A stretch of 64,000 bases of DNA, taken from assembly GCA_029962745.1 (NCBI GenBank), contig CM057152.1, positions 19,417,192-19,481,191 on the forward strand, in the 5' to 3' direction. This stretch comes from Echinometra lucunter. Lineage: Eukaryota; Echinodermata; Echinoidea; Camarodonta; Echinometridae. A model generated the notes under the pieces. That model did not search any database. It was given only the letters and a program-made list of their open reading frames with translations, and was not told the DNA's origin. Position numbers and translations under genes: made by a program. The number at the start of each line of letters is the position of its first letter. The stretch's first letter is position 1. Shown piece by piece: positions 47,151 to 59,753 of this stretch.

Positions 47151-47553
47151 CGAGTTGAGGTCTGGCCACCTCAAGTCGGCAGACCTCAAGTCGCCAACGG
47201 AACTTAAAAAACTTTGACGAGCAAATATAGTATAGGCTGTAATGTATGGCTGTCTGTTCAGTTATTGAACAGTTATTGCCTGCATGGAGTTATTGTTTAG
47301 GTCAAACAGTTGACTTGAATTCATCAATGGCTAGTAATGGGTAACCCAGGGGTATCACTTCCATGCGAGTATTTGATTTTTTGTACAGGGCGGGTGGAAG
47401 GGATGGGGAACGGATGAAAATTATCCATTTTTTGTCTAAGTTCACCTAGGGTTGCTTTTGAGGTCAATAAGTTAAAAGTAACCATTGGCAAACCATAAGT
47501 TGACTTCCAGTTGTCAGATTTTTTTCTTTGTTTAGATTCAATTCAAAGTGCCC

Positions 47554-47595
<42 letters not shown>

Positions 47596-47782
47596 GGGGG
47601 GGGGGTACATTTTGGGTCAAATTGATCTAGAGTTATTTTTTAGGCCAAACAAGTTACTTTAAGTCATCAAGGCTAGTAAGGTAACCCAGGGGTATCGTTT
47701 CCATCCATCACGGCCTATACTGTATTTTGCTCAAATTTTTCTGAGTTCCGTTATCGACTTGAGGCGGCCAGACCTCAAGTCG
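47151..47782. mobile_element. non-autonomous element with TTGAGGTCTGGCC terminal inverted repeats
   Basis: Left-end words TTGAGGTCTGGCCACCTCAA and AACGGAACT match, inverted, the right end (AGTTCCGTTATCGACTTGAG, GGCCAGACCTCAA). Inside, a segment with GGTAACCCAGGGGTATC is repeated directly at about 47305-47366 and 47645-47705, and a CT microsatellite lies at about 47557-47592. The duplicated copy spans about 56060-56682. Confidence 0.65.
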
Positions 47783-47980
47783 ACTTTCATGTGGGTATTT
47801 CCATCGGTGAATATATATTCAGGGGATTATGGGATGGAAGAGGAAAACAACAAAAACACTTCTAAGTAGCTAACTTTTCAATGAATTCTACTCACTGCAA
47901 TAATCATAAATGTTTGATTACAGCTGGTGTATGTTGTTTGTAGTGAACAATCATCTTAACTGGTGATATCACTTGTGTAG

Positions 47981-48240
47981 TTTTCACGGGCACGCAAACG
48001 TTTCGCGAAGGATGCGAATATAAAAAAAAAAAAATTGTATGCTTCGAAAATTCGCCAATCTAATTTTGGATTGGTTCCCAACCACAATCTTATAGATCGA
48101 TTTCCAATCTAAGGAATTTAGAGAGTTCCGAACCCCGGCGCATGTCGGCGAACTTTTGAAGCATAAAATGCGAATGTTGAACTTCGCCATTTTTTCGACA
48201 TTCGCCTTCTTCGCAAATCGTTCGCGTGCCCCGGTGAAAA
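47981..48240. mobile_element. 260-bp MITE with TTTTCACSGGGCACGC ends
   Basis: The left end TTTTCACGGGCACGC and right end GCGTGCCCCGGTGAAAA are inverted, continuing inwards with TTCGCGAAGG/CTTCTTCGC. The centre has ATTGGTTCCCAACCACAAT-type symmetry. The reading frames at both ends are by-products. The duplicate lies at 56884-57146. Confidence 0.8.
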
Positions 48241-48741
48241 CCGCACTTTAATATTCTTGCAGGCGTTTCAAGTCCTGCAATTTTATTTTGATATCATTTT
48301 TCACCAGTAGTATCTAAACATAACATAGATTGTATATTAATTAAAGGACATTGCCAAAAATGTTGTTTTGTATGAATTTATAATCATATTAAAGGTTTTA
48401 CGTTGCAAACATATTTTCGGTCCGAGATGTGTGCTGCATTAAACACTTTGTATTCACGTGCATCAAAGGATTTCAAGAACACTCGAATCCCATCATTCAT
48501 CCATGGATCCATACAGATATTAAGTGTGTCGATGAAGCCCCCCCCCCCCCTTTTTTTTTTTTAAAAAACACAGAATTCAATATGGAGATGAAATATAAAT
48601 TCATCAGCTTTATATCACTGCGTATAAACCAATCTTTTCAATCTCTCCCATTGTGCCACCATCATCCCTTCTCCTCACACCTAACTCATTCCTCTGCTCC
48701 TGTCAATTTTTCTTTATCTCGGACAATCTTCCTCGGAACAC

Positions 48742-48912
48742 GATAAAAACTACTTTCGAAAAATCAACTTAAGGCATCTTCACTAGCCCTGTCTATCACC
48801 TACAGAAATGTGTGGACTTTACAATGGCTTGCTATGCAATCCGATTTGTAAGGGCAGTACAATAGGCTTTTGAAATTGCACTCGAGTTGATTTTTCAAAA
48901 GTAGTTTTTATC
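48742..48912. mobile_element. 171-bp MITE with 28-bp terminal inverted repeats
   Basis: The left end begins GATAAAAACTACTTT and continues to ATCAACT (48742-48769). The right end (48885-48912) is its reverse complement with one mismatch. The 115-bp spacer is not repetitive. The duplicate lies near 57648-57815. Confidence 0.75.
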
Positions 48913-50290
48913 ATGTTCTCCATTCTACACAAATCAAAACAAGCAGAAATTAAAAGACTCGGAAGTCATTTATTGCTTGGTCACCTGCCATTTGTTGTTT
49001 TTTATTTTTTATTTTCATTTCATTTTCTAATAATAAAATACACAAAAGAGAATGTACAAGAATTTCTTTTATCCTTCCAAATCAAATAGGTCATGTAACA
49101 AACAGGAAACGTTCTACATACATAAAATACATACATGTCTTTCAATTTACTATTCTACACTAATCCGGTGTATTTCATATTAGTACAAAGATCTCTATAA
49201 ACCTGAACAGCAATAATAATTTCTTGTACGTACTACTATATATTTTTCCACTGAAGTAGACAGAATAAACACCTAACAAGTAAATAACTAATATACTTCT
49301 GTGTAGTTATGGAAAAGGAGATTACAGATGTTGGTTAAGAGTCAAAAGGGTGTATCTCCAAGTAAGTAAATAACGGGAGTTACAGCCTCCTGGCTCTCTC
49401 CAGGCAAAATACTTGTACATGTATAAACAATGATTTATATTTCATAATGGGAAAGTGAATGGACCAACATGTCCATGTGTACATAAAGGCCTTAATACAT
49501 AAATACATAACTTTTGTTCCTGTTCATCTCTTAACATAAAAAACTCTTGAAGTCATTTACCTAAAATTCACTTGGAACTTTTTTTTCACAATAAATTACA
49601 TATCACTTGTTACATCATATTTGCCTGTCACTCTTAAATACTTATCAACTGTCATCGAAGAAATATTTTTGTTGAGCTTCTAGTTTATTCATACTTAAGA
49701 TACATTTAAACACTGTTGATGTGTTAAATACCAATAGAAAGAATATCATGCCCTTATCATCTTCAAATATCTAATGTGTACACTTCCTTCTCCAATATTA
49801 AATAATTATGTGACCCTCAAGCTAGCTTGCATAAAATCAACTAACAATTCAAACCACCTGATTCTTGCTACATACCCCAATTCCCATTACAGATGGGGGA
49901 GGAGGAATGTGCATGAAAAAAAAGAGTTTACTACCAGAATACCTGTTCTGGAAAGAAGCATGGATATAACAACATACTTTTAGCTTTTAATGCCTTCAGG
50001 AAAATCACAACAGTTGAAAATCTCCAACCAACAAAACGATCAGGGCTAAAACAGTTTTTATACTAACTAAACAAAAAAGTAAGTGCGGAGCATTTTATAC
50101 ATTCCTGTTATTATCATTTTGCCTAAACTGCAAATGAAACATAAGTTTAACCTAATCTAACAGACTAGGCCCTCTCTACAGGAGTCCTGACTGGCTGGTG
50201 AGTGTGTAAAAGTCATTTTTGGTTTCACACAGAGTAGTCTCCACATTAAAAAGCTTAGAAAATAATGTCGAAACACACAAGGTCCTTTAA
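48913..50290. other. no gene seen; AT-rich, UTR-like
   Basis: Very AT-rich sequence. A minus-strand AATAAA lies at 48969-48974, so part of it could be the 3' UTR of a leftward gene, but no coding exon was found to its right. Confidence 0.35.
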
Positions 50291-50847
50291 AGGGAAAGTC
50301 CACCCTAGAAGTTTCCTGTTTTATAAAAGGAGATGAATTTGAACAGCATTTCAATAAAGAAATGAACAAATCGGTCAAAGAATAAGAAAATTACACTCAT
50401 TTACATTTTCTAGTAACACTACTCTCGGCTCTGCAAATTGGCAACACTGATGACATCATATACGAGCAGGTCTCCATTCACTCTCTGTACATAAATTTCA
50501 CATTCTTCTCAATTTTCTTGGAAGTTACACATTTCTAACCCCCCATAGTCAATACATGTTCAGAAGAATTGCTTGTGTATAACATACTGTGACCACGGGG
50601 TGAGAAAATGTGTAACTTCCAAGAAAATTGAGAAAATGTGAAATTTTATGTACAGAGTGAATGGAGACCTGCTCGCATATGTCATCAGGGTTGCCAATTT
50701 GCAGAGCCCAGAGTAATTCACTAGAAAATGTAAATGAGTTTAATTTTCCTATTCTTTGACCGATTTCGCTCATTTTCTTTTTAAAAATAATGTTCAAATT
50801 TATCTCCTTTTATTGAAACAGTGAAACTTCTAGGGTGGACTTTCCCT
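50291..50847. mobile_element. palindromic piggyBac-like element (copy 2)
   Basis: Perfect TTAA flanks (50287-50290 and 50848-50851) and perfect 15-bp ends AGGGAAAGTCCACCC. The two arms are inverted copies meeting near 50565. The left arm contains extra small indels relative to 59198-59753, probably sequencing errors. Confidence 0.9.
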
Positions 50848-52059
50848 TTAACCTGTTGAATACTATGCCGTAGATAACTCAGGCTGGGGTCTATGGAAAA
50901 TGAGTGTTATACAAAAGTGGAAATCGTGTTCAAATGGTTAAAAATCTCTACATACTGTTTTCATTGTTCAGACTTCAGAAAAAAGTACATTGAAATTTAC
51001 AAAATTATAAATACAAGATTAAATCAACCAGGAATGCTTACACGAACTTGGATAACATGTACTAACAAATTACATTTCATACAGCTGTTTGGCTGTTACT
51101 TCTAAACTCTACCAATATATTACTAGGAACAGTAGGTAAAAGTACAATGAACAAGCCTTATGGTAAGGTTGTTTCTCAGCCTACTTTTTCCTTTCACACA
51201 TAAGTGTAATTACAGGTTTACCTCTTTCCTAAGTATGTTTCTTACAGACATGGTACACAATAAAAGCTACATTAACCAAAACAAACAAACAAACAAAAAC
51301 AAATATAACTGGAAAAATATATCCAAATATGCTGTACACAGTGAGATTACGATATTTTAAATAATTTACTGACACAAACAAAGAAGATTATTGTTCATTG
51401 TTCATTAATCTTGACTCATGAAAATACATATTCATCTATAGTGCTATATGTATGTTTAATAAAACAATTATCCAGAATTACTTCAAGTAACTTACATAAG
51501 AAACCTTTAATGCTTATGCTTAAAAGGGAAATCTCAGATACAATCATGAAAGCACTATTAAACCTCTACACGGTATTACCTGCAAATGTACCAGCAAAAG
51601 ATACAACAGTCAAGTCTTGATTGATATCTATGAGCAGATGAAAGTCCTCAAATTACGAACCTGAAATGTACGCTATTCCCCAGCCCCCCCCCCCCCCAGT
51701 TCTTTTTCATTGCTCATAATATAAGTTAAAGGTTTATGGACAAAACCCAAACAGCAGTGTGGCATATATGTATTATGAAACATACAACTTGAAGAACTTT
51801 CTTACCCCAAATACACTAACTCTCACCAAAGGCATAAATGGCTGTGTTTTATACATGTGACCTAATGCCCCTCAAATAAGACTAGGTCCTTGAGTTCAAG
51901 TTCGAAAATCAGAAATACATCTGATAGTGCATACTCAATACCAGGATGCAAAGTGAGATGCCTGAAGTGGCAAGTCACAGCAGTTACAAAACGAACCATT
52001 GCCATCAGAACATATTAACACAATTTTGTAATCTCATTCTCATTACATGCCTCCTTCCT
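50848..52059. other. no gene seen
   Basis: AT-rich unique sequence with a C run at about 51684-51697. No exon is supported. Confidence 0.45.
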
Positions 52060-52402
52060 AACGGCTTGTTCACATATGCAGCGGCCCAACCCCCACAGCG
52101 AACCGGTGTCTTTTTTTTTTTTTGGGGGGGGGGGGGGGGTCTTTTGGTGTGTAAATGAAAAGTATCTTGAGGAGGGTAAAAAATCCGCCAGGCAAAAAAT
52201 TCTCTTCTGTGCATCCGACAGCAAAAAGTGTTGACCAATCAAATTTTGTCAAGTTAACGCAAAATATGACAAAACAAAAAGCGTCTGCGCAGCTCTTAGC
52301 GAACCCCTGTTTATAAACAGAGCATGCACTAATATTGAGATGCAGTGCACATTAAATATTACAAATGGCACGGCATACTGCGGCTAAATGTGAACAGTAA
52401 AG
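52060..52402. mobile_element. MITE with TTCACATATGCAGC ends (short form of the 5333-6320 family)
   Basis: The left end AACGGCTTGTTCACATATG and an eroded inverted right end (GCGGCTAAATGTGAACAG) bound 343 bp. It contains a T-run/G-run junction at about 52111-52139 and the CTGCGCAGCT...AGCATGCACTAATATTGAG segment shared with 5333-6320. The duplicate lies at 60970-61308. Confidence 0.65.
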
Positions 52403-53517
52403 AAAAAGTGGGGGCTTGCTGGGGGTAGGGGTGTGCTGCTAGATACGTAAATGAGCATTGAATGCTAAATGAGATTTAATCTGTCTTATACGAAGACTAA
52501 TCTACAGGCCCTACGTTTAATACAAAAACAAAATGTAACATATTGACAAGTACACTTCTTTGTAAATCAGACAACATATTGAAATTTTGTGTACAATTTA
52601 CAATATCAGTGTATCAATGTACCTGAAGTCCAAAATGAACATTGTGTACTTTTAATGTTCTATCTAAATTCAAATGAAAAGAAAGTTCCTAGTTTAAATT
52701 TCCTTTGCTATGTTTTGTGATATTGTATTTCCAAATGCAAGCACAGAAACAATTGTAATTCAAAGCTGCATGTACCCTTCACCTTTCTACTCTTAATTAT
52801 TCTCATTCTGTAGAGAAGGCAATTCTTTAATATTAACAACTATCTTAAAATGATACCAACAGCTGATTTCAATGCTAAGTTGCATATTTGTGTTAGCAAA
52901 AGTATAAAACACAATCAAATAACATAGTTTGATTGATAAAATGAAGATGACAAAATACCAATATTTTCTATATACTGAGGAAACAATATAAAGTAAATAA
53001 ATCACTACTCACTGACCATTTATTTTTTTACATGGATGAAACTTGATGGATAAACTGTGTGTACACATATCACCATAATAAGCCTGTTCTGCACTGCACT
53101 GCCATTTGAGCACTATCCCTTTTTTATCAATTCCTGTTGACAGCCTTGAAGCTTGTCAGAGATTTATCTGATCTAGCAATCTAACATATTCAGGTACAAA
53201 TCTTTTCACATATGCTAATACACATATCTTCCAAATATAAACAAAAGCTTCAAGTTGAATGCATGCAAAACAGGTTTACTATAGTACGATACCGCAAGAG
53301 CACATCATCGCCATCAATGATAGATCCAATCTCTCAAGGTTGTGATAACATTTCTGGACCATTTCTTTAAGCCATTTAAATCAAAATCATTCAAAAACAT
53401 ACAATTATAATAATAGTTATATTCATACAGTATTTAATACTGTTTCAACTGCTCCACAAGTAATTGTTATTACACCAGTCTTTGAATTCAATGGCTATTC
53501 CACACATAAAGTGCACC
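52403..53517. other. no gene seen
   Basis: AT-rich unique sequence without exon signals or transposon ends that I could define. Confidence 0.45.
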
Positions 53518-53749
53518 ATCTCCACTCCTGGGGAGTGTTCCTGCCAGGTGCCATTTTACAGGCGCACATATGCCATAACTACAATGACGTTCGCATCCTA
53601 ACAAGAGGTACCCATTTGATACCTGGGGGAGAGTGGCAAACGTGGATTAACCTGGCAGTGTCTTGTCAAAAAGCATTATGCAGGGCTGGGATTTGAATCT
53701 CAACCCTCTGAGAGTCAAGTGAATGAACCACTACACCAAGACACCTCCG
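53518..53749 (-). mobile_element. tRNA-derived SINE
   Basis: Read leftwards from 53749, the head has TGGTGTAGTGG (A box) and GAGATTCAAATCCC (B box), then a body with CCACGTTTGCCACTCTC and GGTATCAAATGGGTACC. The body is shared with the SINE at 5940-6190. The duplicate, with a B box closer to canonical, lies at about 62420-62656. Confidence 0.75.
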
Positions 53750-54245
53750 TTAGATTATACATTGATACCACATCTTCTATGGGAAAAAAAAAAAAAAGAT
53801 TCACATAAATGTCAAAATGCCTGTTGGAGGCAAATGAAGTCTAAGCTGTTTGAGGTATTAAATCAATCATTGTAACTGATGTAACTGATTTCAAGCAATG
53901 ATCAGTACTACCAAAGTGAAGAACAGCTTTGAACAGAACATAATGAAGATTTTAGTCTTACATTCATCAAAGTCAAATGCAAGAATGGAAAGCCATACTT
54001 TAATAAATTTCTATATGCTGTTCATTCTTCCATTTGACTTGATGAATAGCAAGACAAAAAGATACAAAATGTATATTTAAGGCCTTCAAAGCCATTCATC
54101 ACATTATTAACAGTACAGAATATCTTGTGGTTTGTCAAGAATGCTTGTGTTAGAATAAAATAAAGTACATGTAAAGTGTATACACATATGCTGTGTGCCA
54201 TATGATGAGGTAGAGAATAGGGTGCAATCTAGACTCAATGGCCCA

Positions 54246-54401
54246 AATTCACAAGGGGATTTATTTTAACCAAGGTTTAAACCTTCGTTAGCGTAGTACG
54301 CACATGTCCTTTGTCCAATGGAAGGACAGTAACGCACTTATAAATTTACACTTTTAGAGTCCACAATACAGGTTTTAAACCATGGTTTAAAAGAATTCTC
54401 T
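54246..54401. mobile_element. MITE truncated by the assembly gap
   Basis: Left part of the MITE that is complete at 63166-63334. The contig stops inside its right terminal repeat, just after CATGGTTTAAAAGAATTCTC. Confidence 0.7.
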
Positions 54402-54901
54402 NNNNNNNNNNNNNNNNNNNNNNNNNNNNNNNNNNNNNNNNNNNNNNNNNNNNNNNNNNNNNNNNNNNNNNNNNNNNNNNNNNNNNNNNNNNNNNNNNNN
54501 NNNNNNNNNNNNNNNNNNNNNNNNNNNNNNNNNNNNNNNNNNNNNNNNNNNNNNNNNNNNNNNNNNNNNNNNNNNNNNNNNNNNNNNNNNNNNNNNNNNN
54601 NNNNNNNNNNNNNNNNNNNNNNNNNNNNNNNNNNNNNNNNNNNNNNNNNNNNNNNNNNNNNNNNNNNNNNNNNNNNNNNNNNNNNNNNNNNNNNNNNNNN
54701 NNNNNNNNNNNNNNNNNNNNNNNNNNNNNNNNNNNNNNNNNNNNNNNNNNNNNNNNNNNNNNNNNNNNNNNNNNNNNNNNNNNNNNNNNNNNNNNNNNNN
54801 NNNNNNNNNNNNNNNNNNNNNNNNNNNNNNNNNNNNNNNNNNNNNNNNNNNNNNNNNNNNNNNNNNNNNNNNNNNNNNNNNNNNNNNNNNNNNNNNNNNN
54901 N
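54402..54901. other. assembly gap, 500 N
   Basis: Exactly 500 undetermined bases, a round number typical of a placeholder. The flanking contig ends overlap by 8.4 kb, so no sequence is necessarily missing. Confidence 1.
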
Positions 54902-55004
54902 ATGTTTTTATCTATATTGTAAGGAAAAAATAAGCAGAAAGTAGTCACCAATATATACACTTACCACCTTACAAAGCGAAGACGGGAAAAAGAAGGGGAT
55001 ATAG

Positions 55005-55260
55005 CAAGGCCGTACGCAGGATTTTTCCTACGGGGGCAAGAATATTCAATATTTGAAGAAACCCGCAAGCAAGGGAGCGAAGCGACCGAGCGGGAGCTTT
55101 TGCATTTTTAAAACTGAAATTGAACGATCTGGTGCACATTTTGGGGAAATTTCTGAAATTCTCAATAAAAAGATAAGGAAAAAATAGGGGAAAAATGGGT
55201 TTTGAAAATTTCGGGGGGTGGGGCAAATGCCCTCCTACCCCCTACGTGCGTACGGCCATG
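55005..55260. mobile_element. hAT-like MITE, duplicate of 46083-46344
   Basis: Same GGCCGTACGCA ends and ATATAG/GCTAAAAG flanks; a few homopolymer indels. Confidence 0.8.
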
Positions 55261-55500
55261 GCTAAAAGAAAGAAAAAAAGATGGTGGAAATAGAGAAAGA
55301 GAATACTAATTCATAGGATGATATCAAAAAGTGAGCAACATAAAATGATTCTATAAGAATACATTTATAACGTATTTGCTTTCTAGTCGAACAATTCCTG
55401 AATTGATTAGTAGTACTTAAGGCCATTTGCTGCCATATTATTTACTGCAATATTGCCAAACTGAAATCTTTTTTTTTCCACTCCATTTTCTGATCTCTAG

Positions 55501-55741
55501 TTAAGATTTGCTGTCCATGCTGTGTGCCATGCATCGAAGGGATCCTCAATTTTGTCTTCTCCTCCTCGTGAGCTACCCTTGAAGTGTATTCTGTGGTCGG
55601 TAGCAGCGGGTGACGGGGAGGAGGACAAGGGGGACAAGATTCCGCTCGATCAAGGAACGACTCGGCGACGCCGTACGACGGGACGGCGTCCCAGCAGCAG
55701 ACGGGTGCGATCTCGGAGTCATCAGAGAAACGGATGACTGA
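55501..55741 (+). pseudogene. duplicate of the Cys-rich protein terminal exon, frameshifted
   Basis: Corresponds to 46589-46830. The splice acceptor and the CCPCC block are intact. A change at the CTCCTCCTCGTGAGC stretch (net one base) brings an early in-frame TGA, and further single-base losses occur at the ACGACTCGGCG and AGAGAAACGG stretches. Exon A is absent because the contig begins inside the intron. Probably a sequencing and assembly artefact rather than a true pseudogene. Confidence 0.85.
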
Positions 55742-56059
55742 GTTTAATAGAAGTTCAAGGACAGACAAACGAATTAAAACTTTAATCAATATCACTTTGA
55801 AATTAAAGAATGAAATGAAGTAGAAAGGTTTAAGTTCAGAAATGAATTTTGCAAACTTGACGCTTTCGTTATTCTTTTATTTTATTATTTTTTTATTAAT
55901 ATTTATTAAGTTTGTTTGCAATGTACAGTACTTTTACCGAAATTTAGTCTTAGATGGATCTCGGGGGACATTTGTTCGTCTTTTAAAATTAATCTGTCAG
56001 TTATTCAACTCTCTCTCTCTCTCTCTCTGTTTTGTATACATACGATATACAGCAATATA

Positions 56060-56452
56060 CGAGTGAGGTCTGGCCACCTCAAGTCGGCAGACTCAAGTCG
56101 CCAACGGAACTAAAAACTTTGACGAGCAAATATAGTATAGGCTGTAATGTAGGGCTGTCTGTTCAGTTATTGAACAGTTATTGCCTGCATGGAGTTATTG
56201 TTAGGGTCAAACAGTTGACTTGAATTCATCAATGGCTAGTAATGGGTAACCCAGGGGTATCACTCCATGCGAGTATTGATTTTTGTACAGGGCGGGTGAA
56301 GGGATGGGAACGGATGAAAATTATCCATTTTTTGTCTAAGTTCACCTAGGGTTGCTTTTGAGGTCAATAGTTAAAAGTAACCATTGGCAAACCATACGTG
56401 ACTTCCAGTTGTCAATTTTTTTCTTTGTTTAGATTCAATTCAAGTGCCCCCA

Positions 56453-56488
<36 letters not shown>

Positions 56489-56682
56489 TTGGAGGGGGGG
56501 GGGGTACATTTTGGGTCAAATTGATCTAGAGTTATTTTTTGAGCCAAACAAGTTTACTTTAAGTCATCAAGGCTAGTAAGGTAACCCAGGGGTATCGGTT
56601 TCCATCATCACGGCCTATACTGTATTTTGCTCAAATTTTTTCTGAGGTCCGTTATCGACTTGAGGCGGCCAGACCTCAAGTA
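56060..56682. mobile_element. duplicate of the 47151-47782 element
   Basis: Same terminal repeats and internal direct repeat, with scattered indels. Confidence 0.6.
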
Positions 56683-56883
56683 GACTTTCATGTGGGGTAG
56701 TTCCATCGGTGAATTATATCAGGGGATTATGGGATGGAAGAGGAAAACAACAAAAACAATTCTAAGTAGCTAACTTTTCAATGAATTCTACTCACTGCAA
56801 TAATCATAAAATGTTTGATTACAGCTGGTGTATGTTGTTTGTTAGTGAACAATTCATCTTAACTGGTGATATCACTTGTGTAG

Positions 56884-57146
56884 TTTTCACGGGCACGCAA
56901 ACGTTTCGCGAAGGATGCGAATATAAAAAAAAAAAAATTGTATGCTTCGAAAAATTCGCCAATCTAATTTTGGATTGGTTCCCAACCACAATCTTATAGA
57001 TCGGATTTCCAATCTAAGGATTTAGAGAGTTCCGAAACCCCGGCGCATGTCGGCGAACTTTGGAAGCATAAAATGCGAATGTTGAACTTCGGCCATTTTT
57101 TCGACATTCGCCTTCTTCGCAAATCGTTCGCGTGCCCCGGTGAAAA
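56884..57146. mobile_element. duplicate of the 47981-48240 MITE
   Basis: Same ends (TTTTCACGGGCACGC and inverted) with homopolymer length changes. Confidence 0.75.
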
Positions 57147-57647
57147 ACCGCACTTTAAATATTCTTGCAGGCGTTTCAAGTCCTGCAATTTTATTTGATA
57201 TCATTTTCACCAGTAGTATCTTAAACATAACATAGATGTATATTAATTAAAGGACATTGCCAAAAATGTTGTTTTGTATGAATTTATAATCATATTAAAG
57301 GTTTTACGTTGCAAACATATTTTCGGTCCGAGATGTGTGCTGCATTAAACCACTTTGTATTTCACGTGCATCAAAGGATTCAAGAACACTCGAATCCCAT
57401 CATTCATCCATGGATCATACAGATATTAAGTGTGTCGATGAAGCCCCCCCCCCCCCCTTTTTTTTTTTTAAAAAACACAGAATTCAATATGGAGATGAAA
57501 TATAAATTCATCAGCTTTATATCACTGCGTATAAACCAATCTTTTCAATCTCTCCATTGTGCCCACCATCATCCCTTCTCCTCACACCTAACTCATTCCT
57601 CTGCTCCTGTCAATTTTTCTTTATCTCGGACAATCTTCCTCGGAACA

Positions 57648-57815
57648 CGATAAAAACTACTTTCGAAAATCAACTTAAGGCATCTTCACTAGCCCTGTCT
57701 ATCACCTACAGAAATGTGTGGACTTTACAATGGCTTGCTATGCAATCCGATTGTAAGGGCAGTACAATAGGCTTTTGAAATTGCACTCGAGTTGATTTTT
57801 CAAAAGTAGTTTTTA
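57648..57815. mobile_element. duplicate of the 48742-48912 MITE
   Basis: Same inverted ends; the left end has one A fewer. Confidence 0.7.
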
Positions 57816-59197
57816 TCATGTTCTCCATTCTACACAAATCAAAACAAGCAGAAATTAAAAGACTCGGAAGTCATTTATTGCTTGGTCACCTGCCATTTGT
57901 TGTTTTTTATTTTTTATTTTCATTTCATTTTCTAATAATAAAATACACAAAAGAGAATGTACAAGAATTTCTTTTATCCTTCCAAATCAAATAGGTCATG
58001 TAACAAACAGGAAACGTATACATACATAAAATACATACATGTCTTTCAATTTACTATTCTACACTAATCCGGTGTATTTCATATTATGTACAAAGATCTC
58101 TATAAACCTGAACAGCAATAATAATTTCTTGTACGTACTAATATATATTTTTTCCAATGAAGTAGACAGAATAAACACATAACAAGTAAATAACTAATAT
58201 ACTTCTGTGTAGTTATGGAAAAGGAGATTACAGATTGTTGGTTAAGAGTCAAAAGGGTGTATCTCCAAGTAAGTAAATAACGGGAGTTACAGCCTCCTGG
58301 CTCTCTCCAGGCAAAATACTTGTACATGTATAAACAATGATTTATATTTCATAATGGGAAAGTGAATGGACCAACATGTCCATGTGTACATAAAGGCCTT
58401 AATACATAAATACATAACTTTTGTTCCTGTTCATCTCTTAACATAAAAACTCTTGAAGTCATTTACCTAAAATTCACTTGGAACTTTTTTTTCACAATAA
58501 ATTACATATCACTTGTTACATCATATTTGCCTGTCACTCTTAAATACTTATCAACTGTCATCGAAGAAATATTTTTGTTGAGCTTCTATAGTTTATTCAT
58601 ACTTAAGATACATTTAAAACTGTTGATGTGTTAAATACCAATAGAAAGAATATCATGCCCTTATCATCTTCAAAATATCTAATGTGTACACTTCCTTCTC
58701 CAATATTAAATAATTATGTGACCCTCAAGCTAGCTTGCATAAAATCAACTAACAATTCAAACCACCTGATTCTTGCTACATACCCCAATTCCCATTACAG
58801 ATGGGGAGGAGGAATGTGCATGAAAAAAAAGAGTTTACTACCAGAATACCTGTTCTGGAAAGAAGCATGGATATAACAACATACTTTTAGCTTTTTAATG
58901 CCTTTCAGGAAAAATCACAACAGTTGAAAATCTCCAACCAACAAAACGATCAGGGCTAAAACAGTTTATACTAACTAAACAAAAAAGTAAGTGCGGAGCA
59001 TTTTATACATTCCTGTTATTATCATTTTGCCTAAACTGCAAATGAAACATAAGTTTAACCTAATCTAACAGACTAGGCCCTCTCTACAGGAGTCCTGACT
59101 GGCTGGTGAGTGTGTAAAAGTCATTTTGGTTTCACACAGAGTAGTCTCCACATTAAAAAGCTTAGAAAATAATGTCGAAAACAACAAGGTCCTTTAA

Positions 59198-59753
59198 AGG
59201 GAAAGTCCACCCTAGAAGTTTCACTGTTTTAATAAAAGGAGATGAATTTGAACAGCATTTCAATAAAGAAATGAACAAAATCGGTCAAAGAATAAGAAAA
59301 TTACACTCATTTACATTTTCTAGTAAACTACTCTCGGCTCTGCAAATGGCAACACTGATGACATCATATACGAGCAGGTCTCCATTCACTCTGTACATAA
59401 AATTTCACATTTTCTCAATTTTCTTGGAAGTTACACATTTTCTAACCCCCATAGTCAATACATGTTCAGAAGAATTGCTTTGTGTATAACATACTTTGAC
59501 CACGGGGTGAGAAAATGTGTAACTTCCAAGAAAATTGAGAAAATGTGAAATTTTATGTACAGAGTGAATGGAGACCTGCTCGCATATGTCATCAGGGTTG
59601 CCAATTTGCAGAGCCCAGAGTAATTCACTAGAAAATGTAAATGAGTTTAATTTTCCTATTCTTTGACCGATTTCGCTCATTTCTTTTTAAAAATAATGTT
59701 CAAATTTATCTCCTTTTATTGAAACAGTGAAACTTCTAGGGTGGACTTTCCCT
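59198..59753. mobile_element. palindromic piggyBac-like element, duplicate of 50291-50847
   Basis: TTAA flanks and AGGGAAAGTCCACCC ends are intact. The left arm is cleaner than in copy 1, giving a better view of the true palindrome. Confidence 0.9.

Larger units (their letters stand above)
45979..54401 (+). repeat. segment duplicated at 54902-63324 (copy 1 of probable assembly duplication)
   Basis: The 8423-bp segment ends exactly at the N gap. Its first base aligns with the first base after the gap, and its last base aligns with 63324. Differences between the copies are mainly single-base insertions or deletions in homopolymers. Local errors also occur here near 50310-50560, where this copy is shorter or garbled compared with copy 2. 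Confidence 0.97.

Noticed and set aside
55501..55741. A true second copy (paralogue or pseudogene) of the Cys-rich gene
   Set aside because: It lies in the contig-overlap duplication, and all its differences are indels of sequencing-error type.
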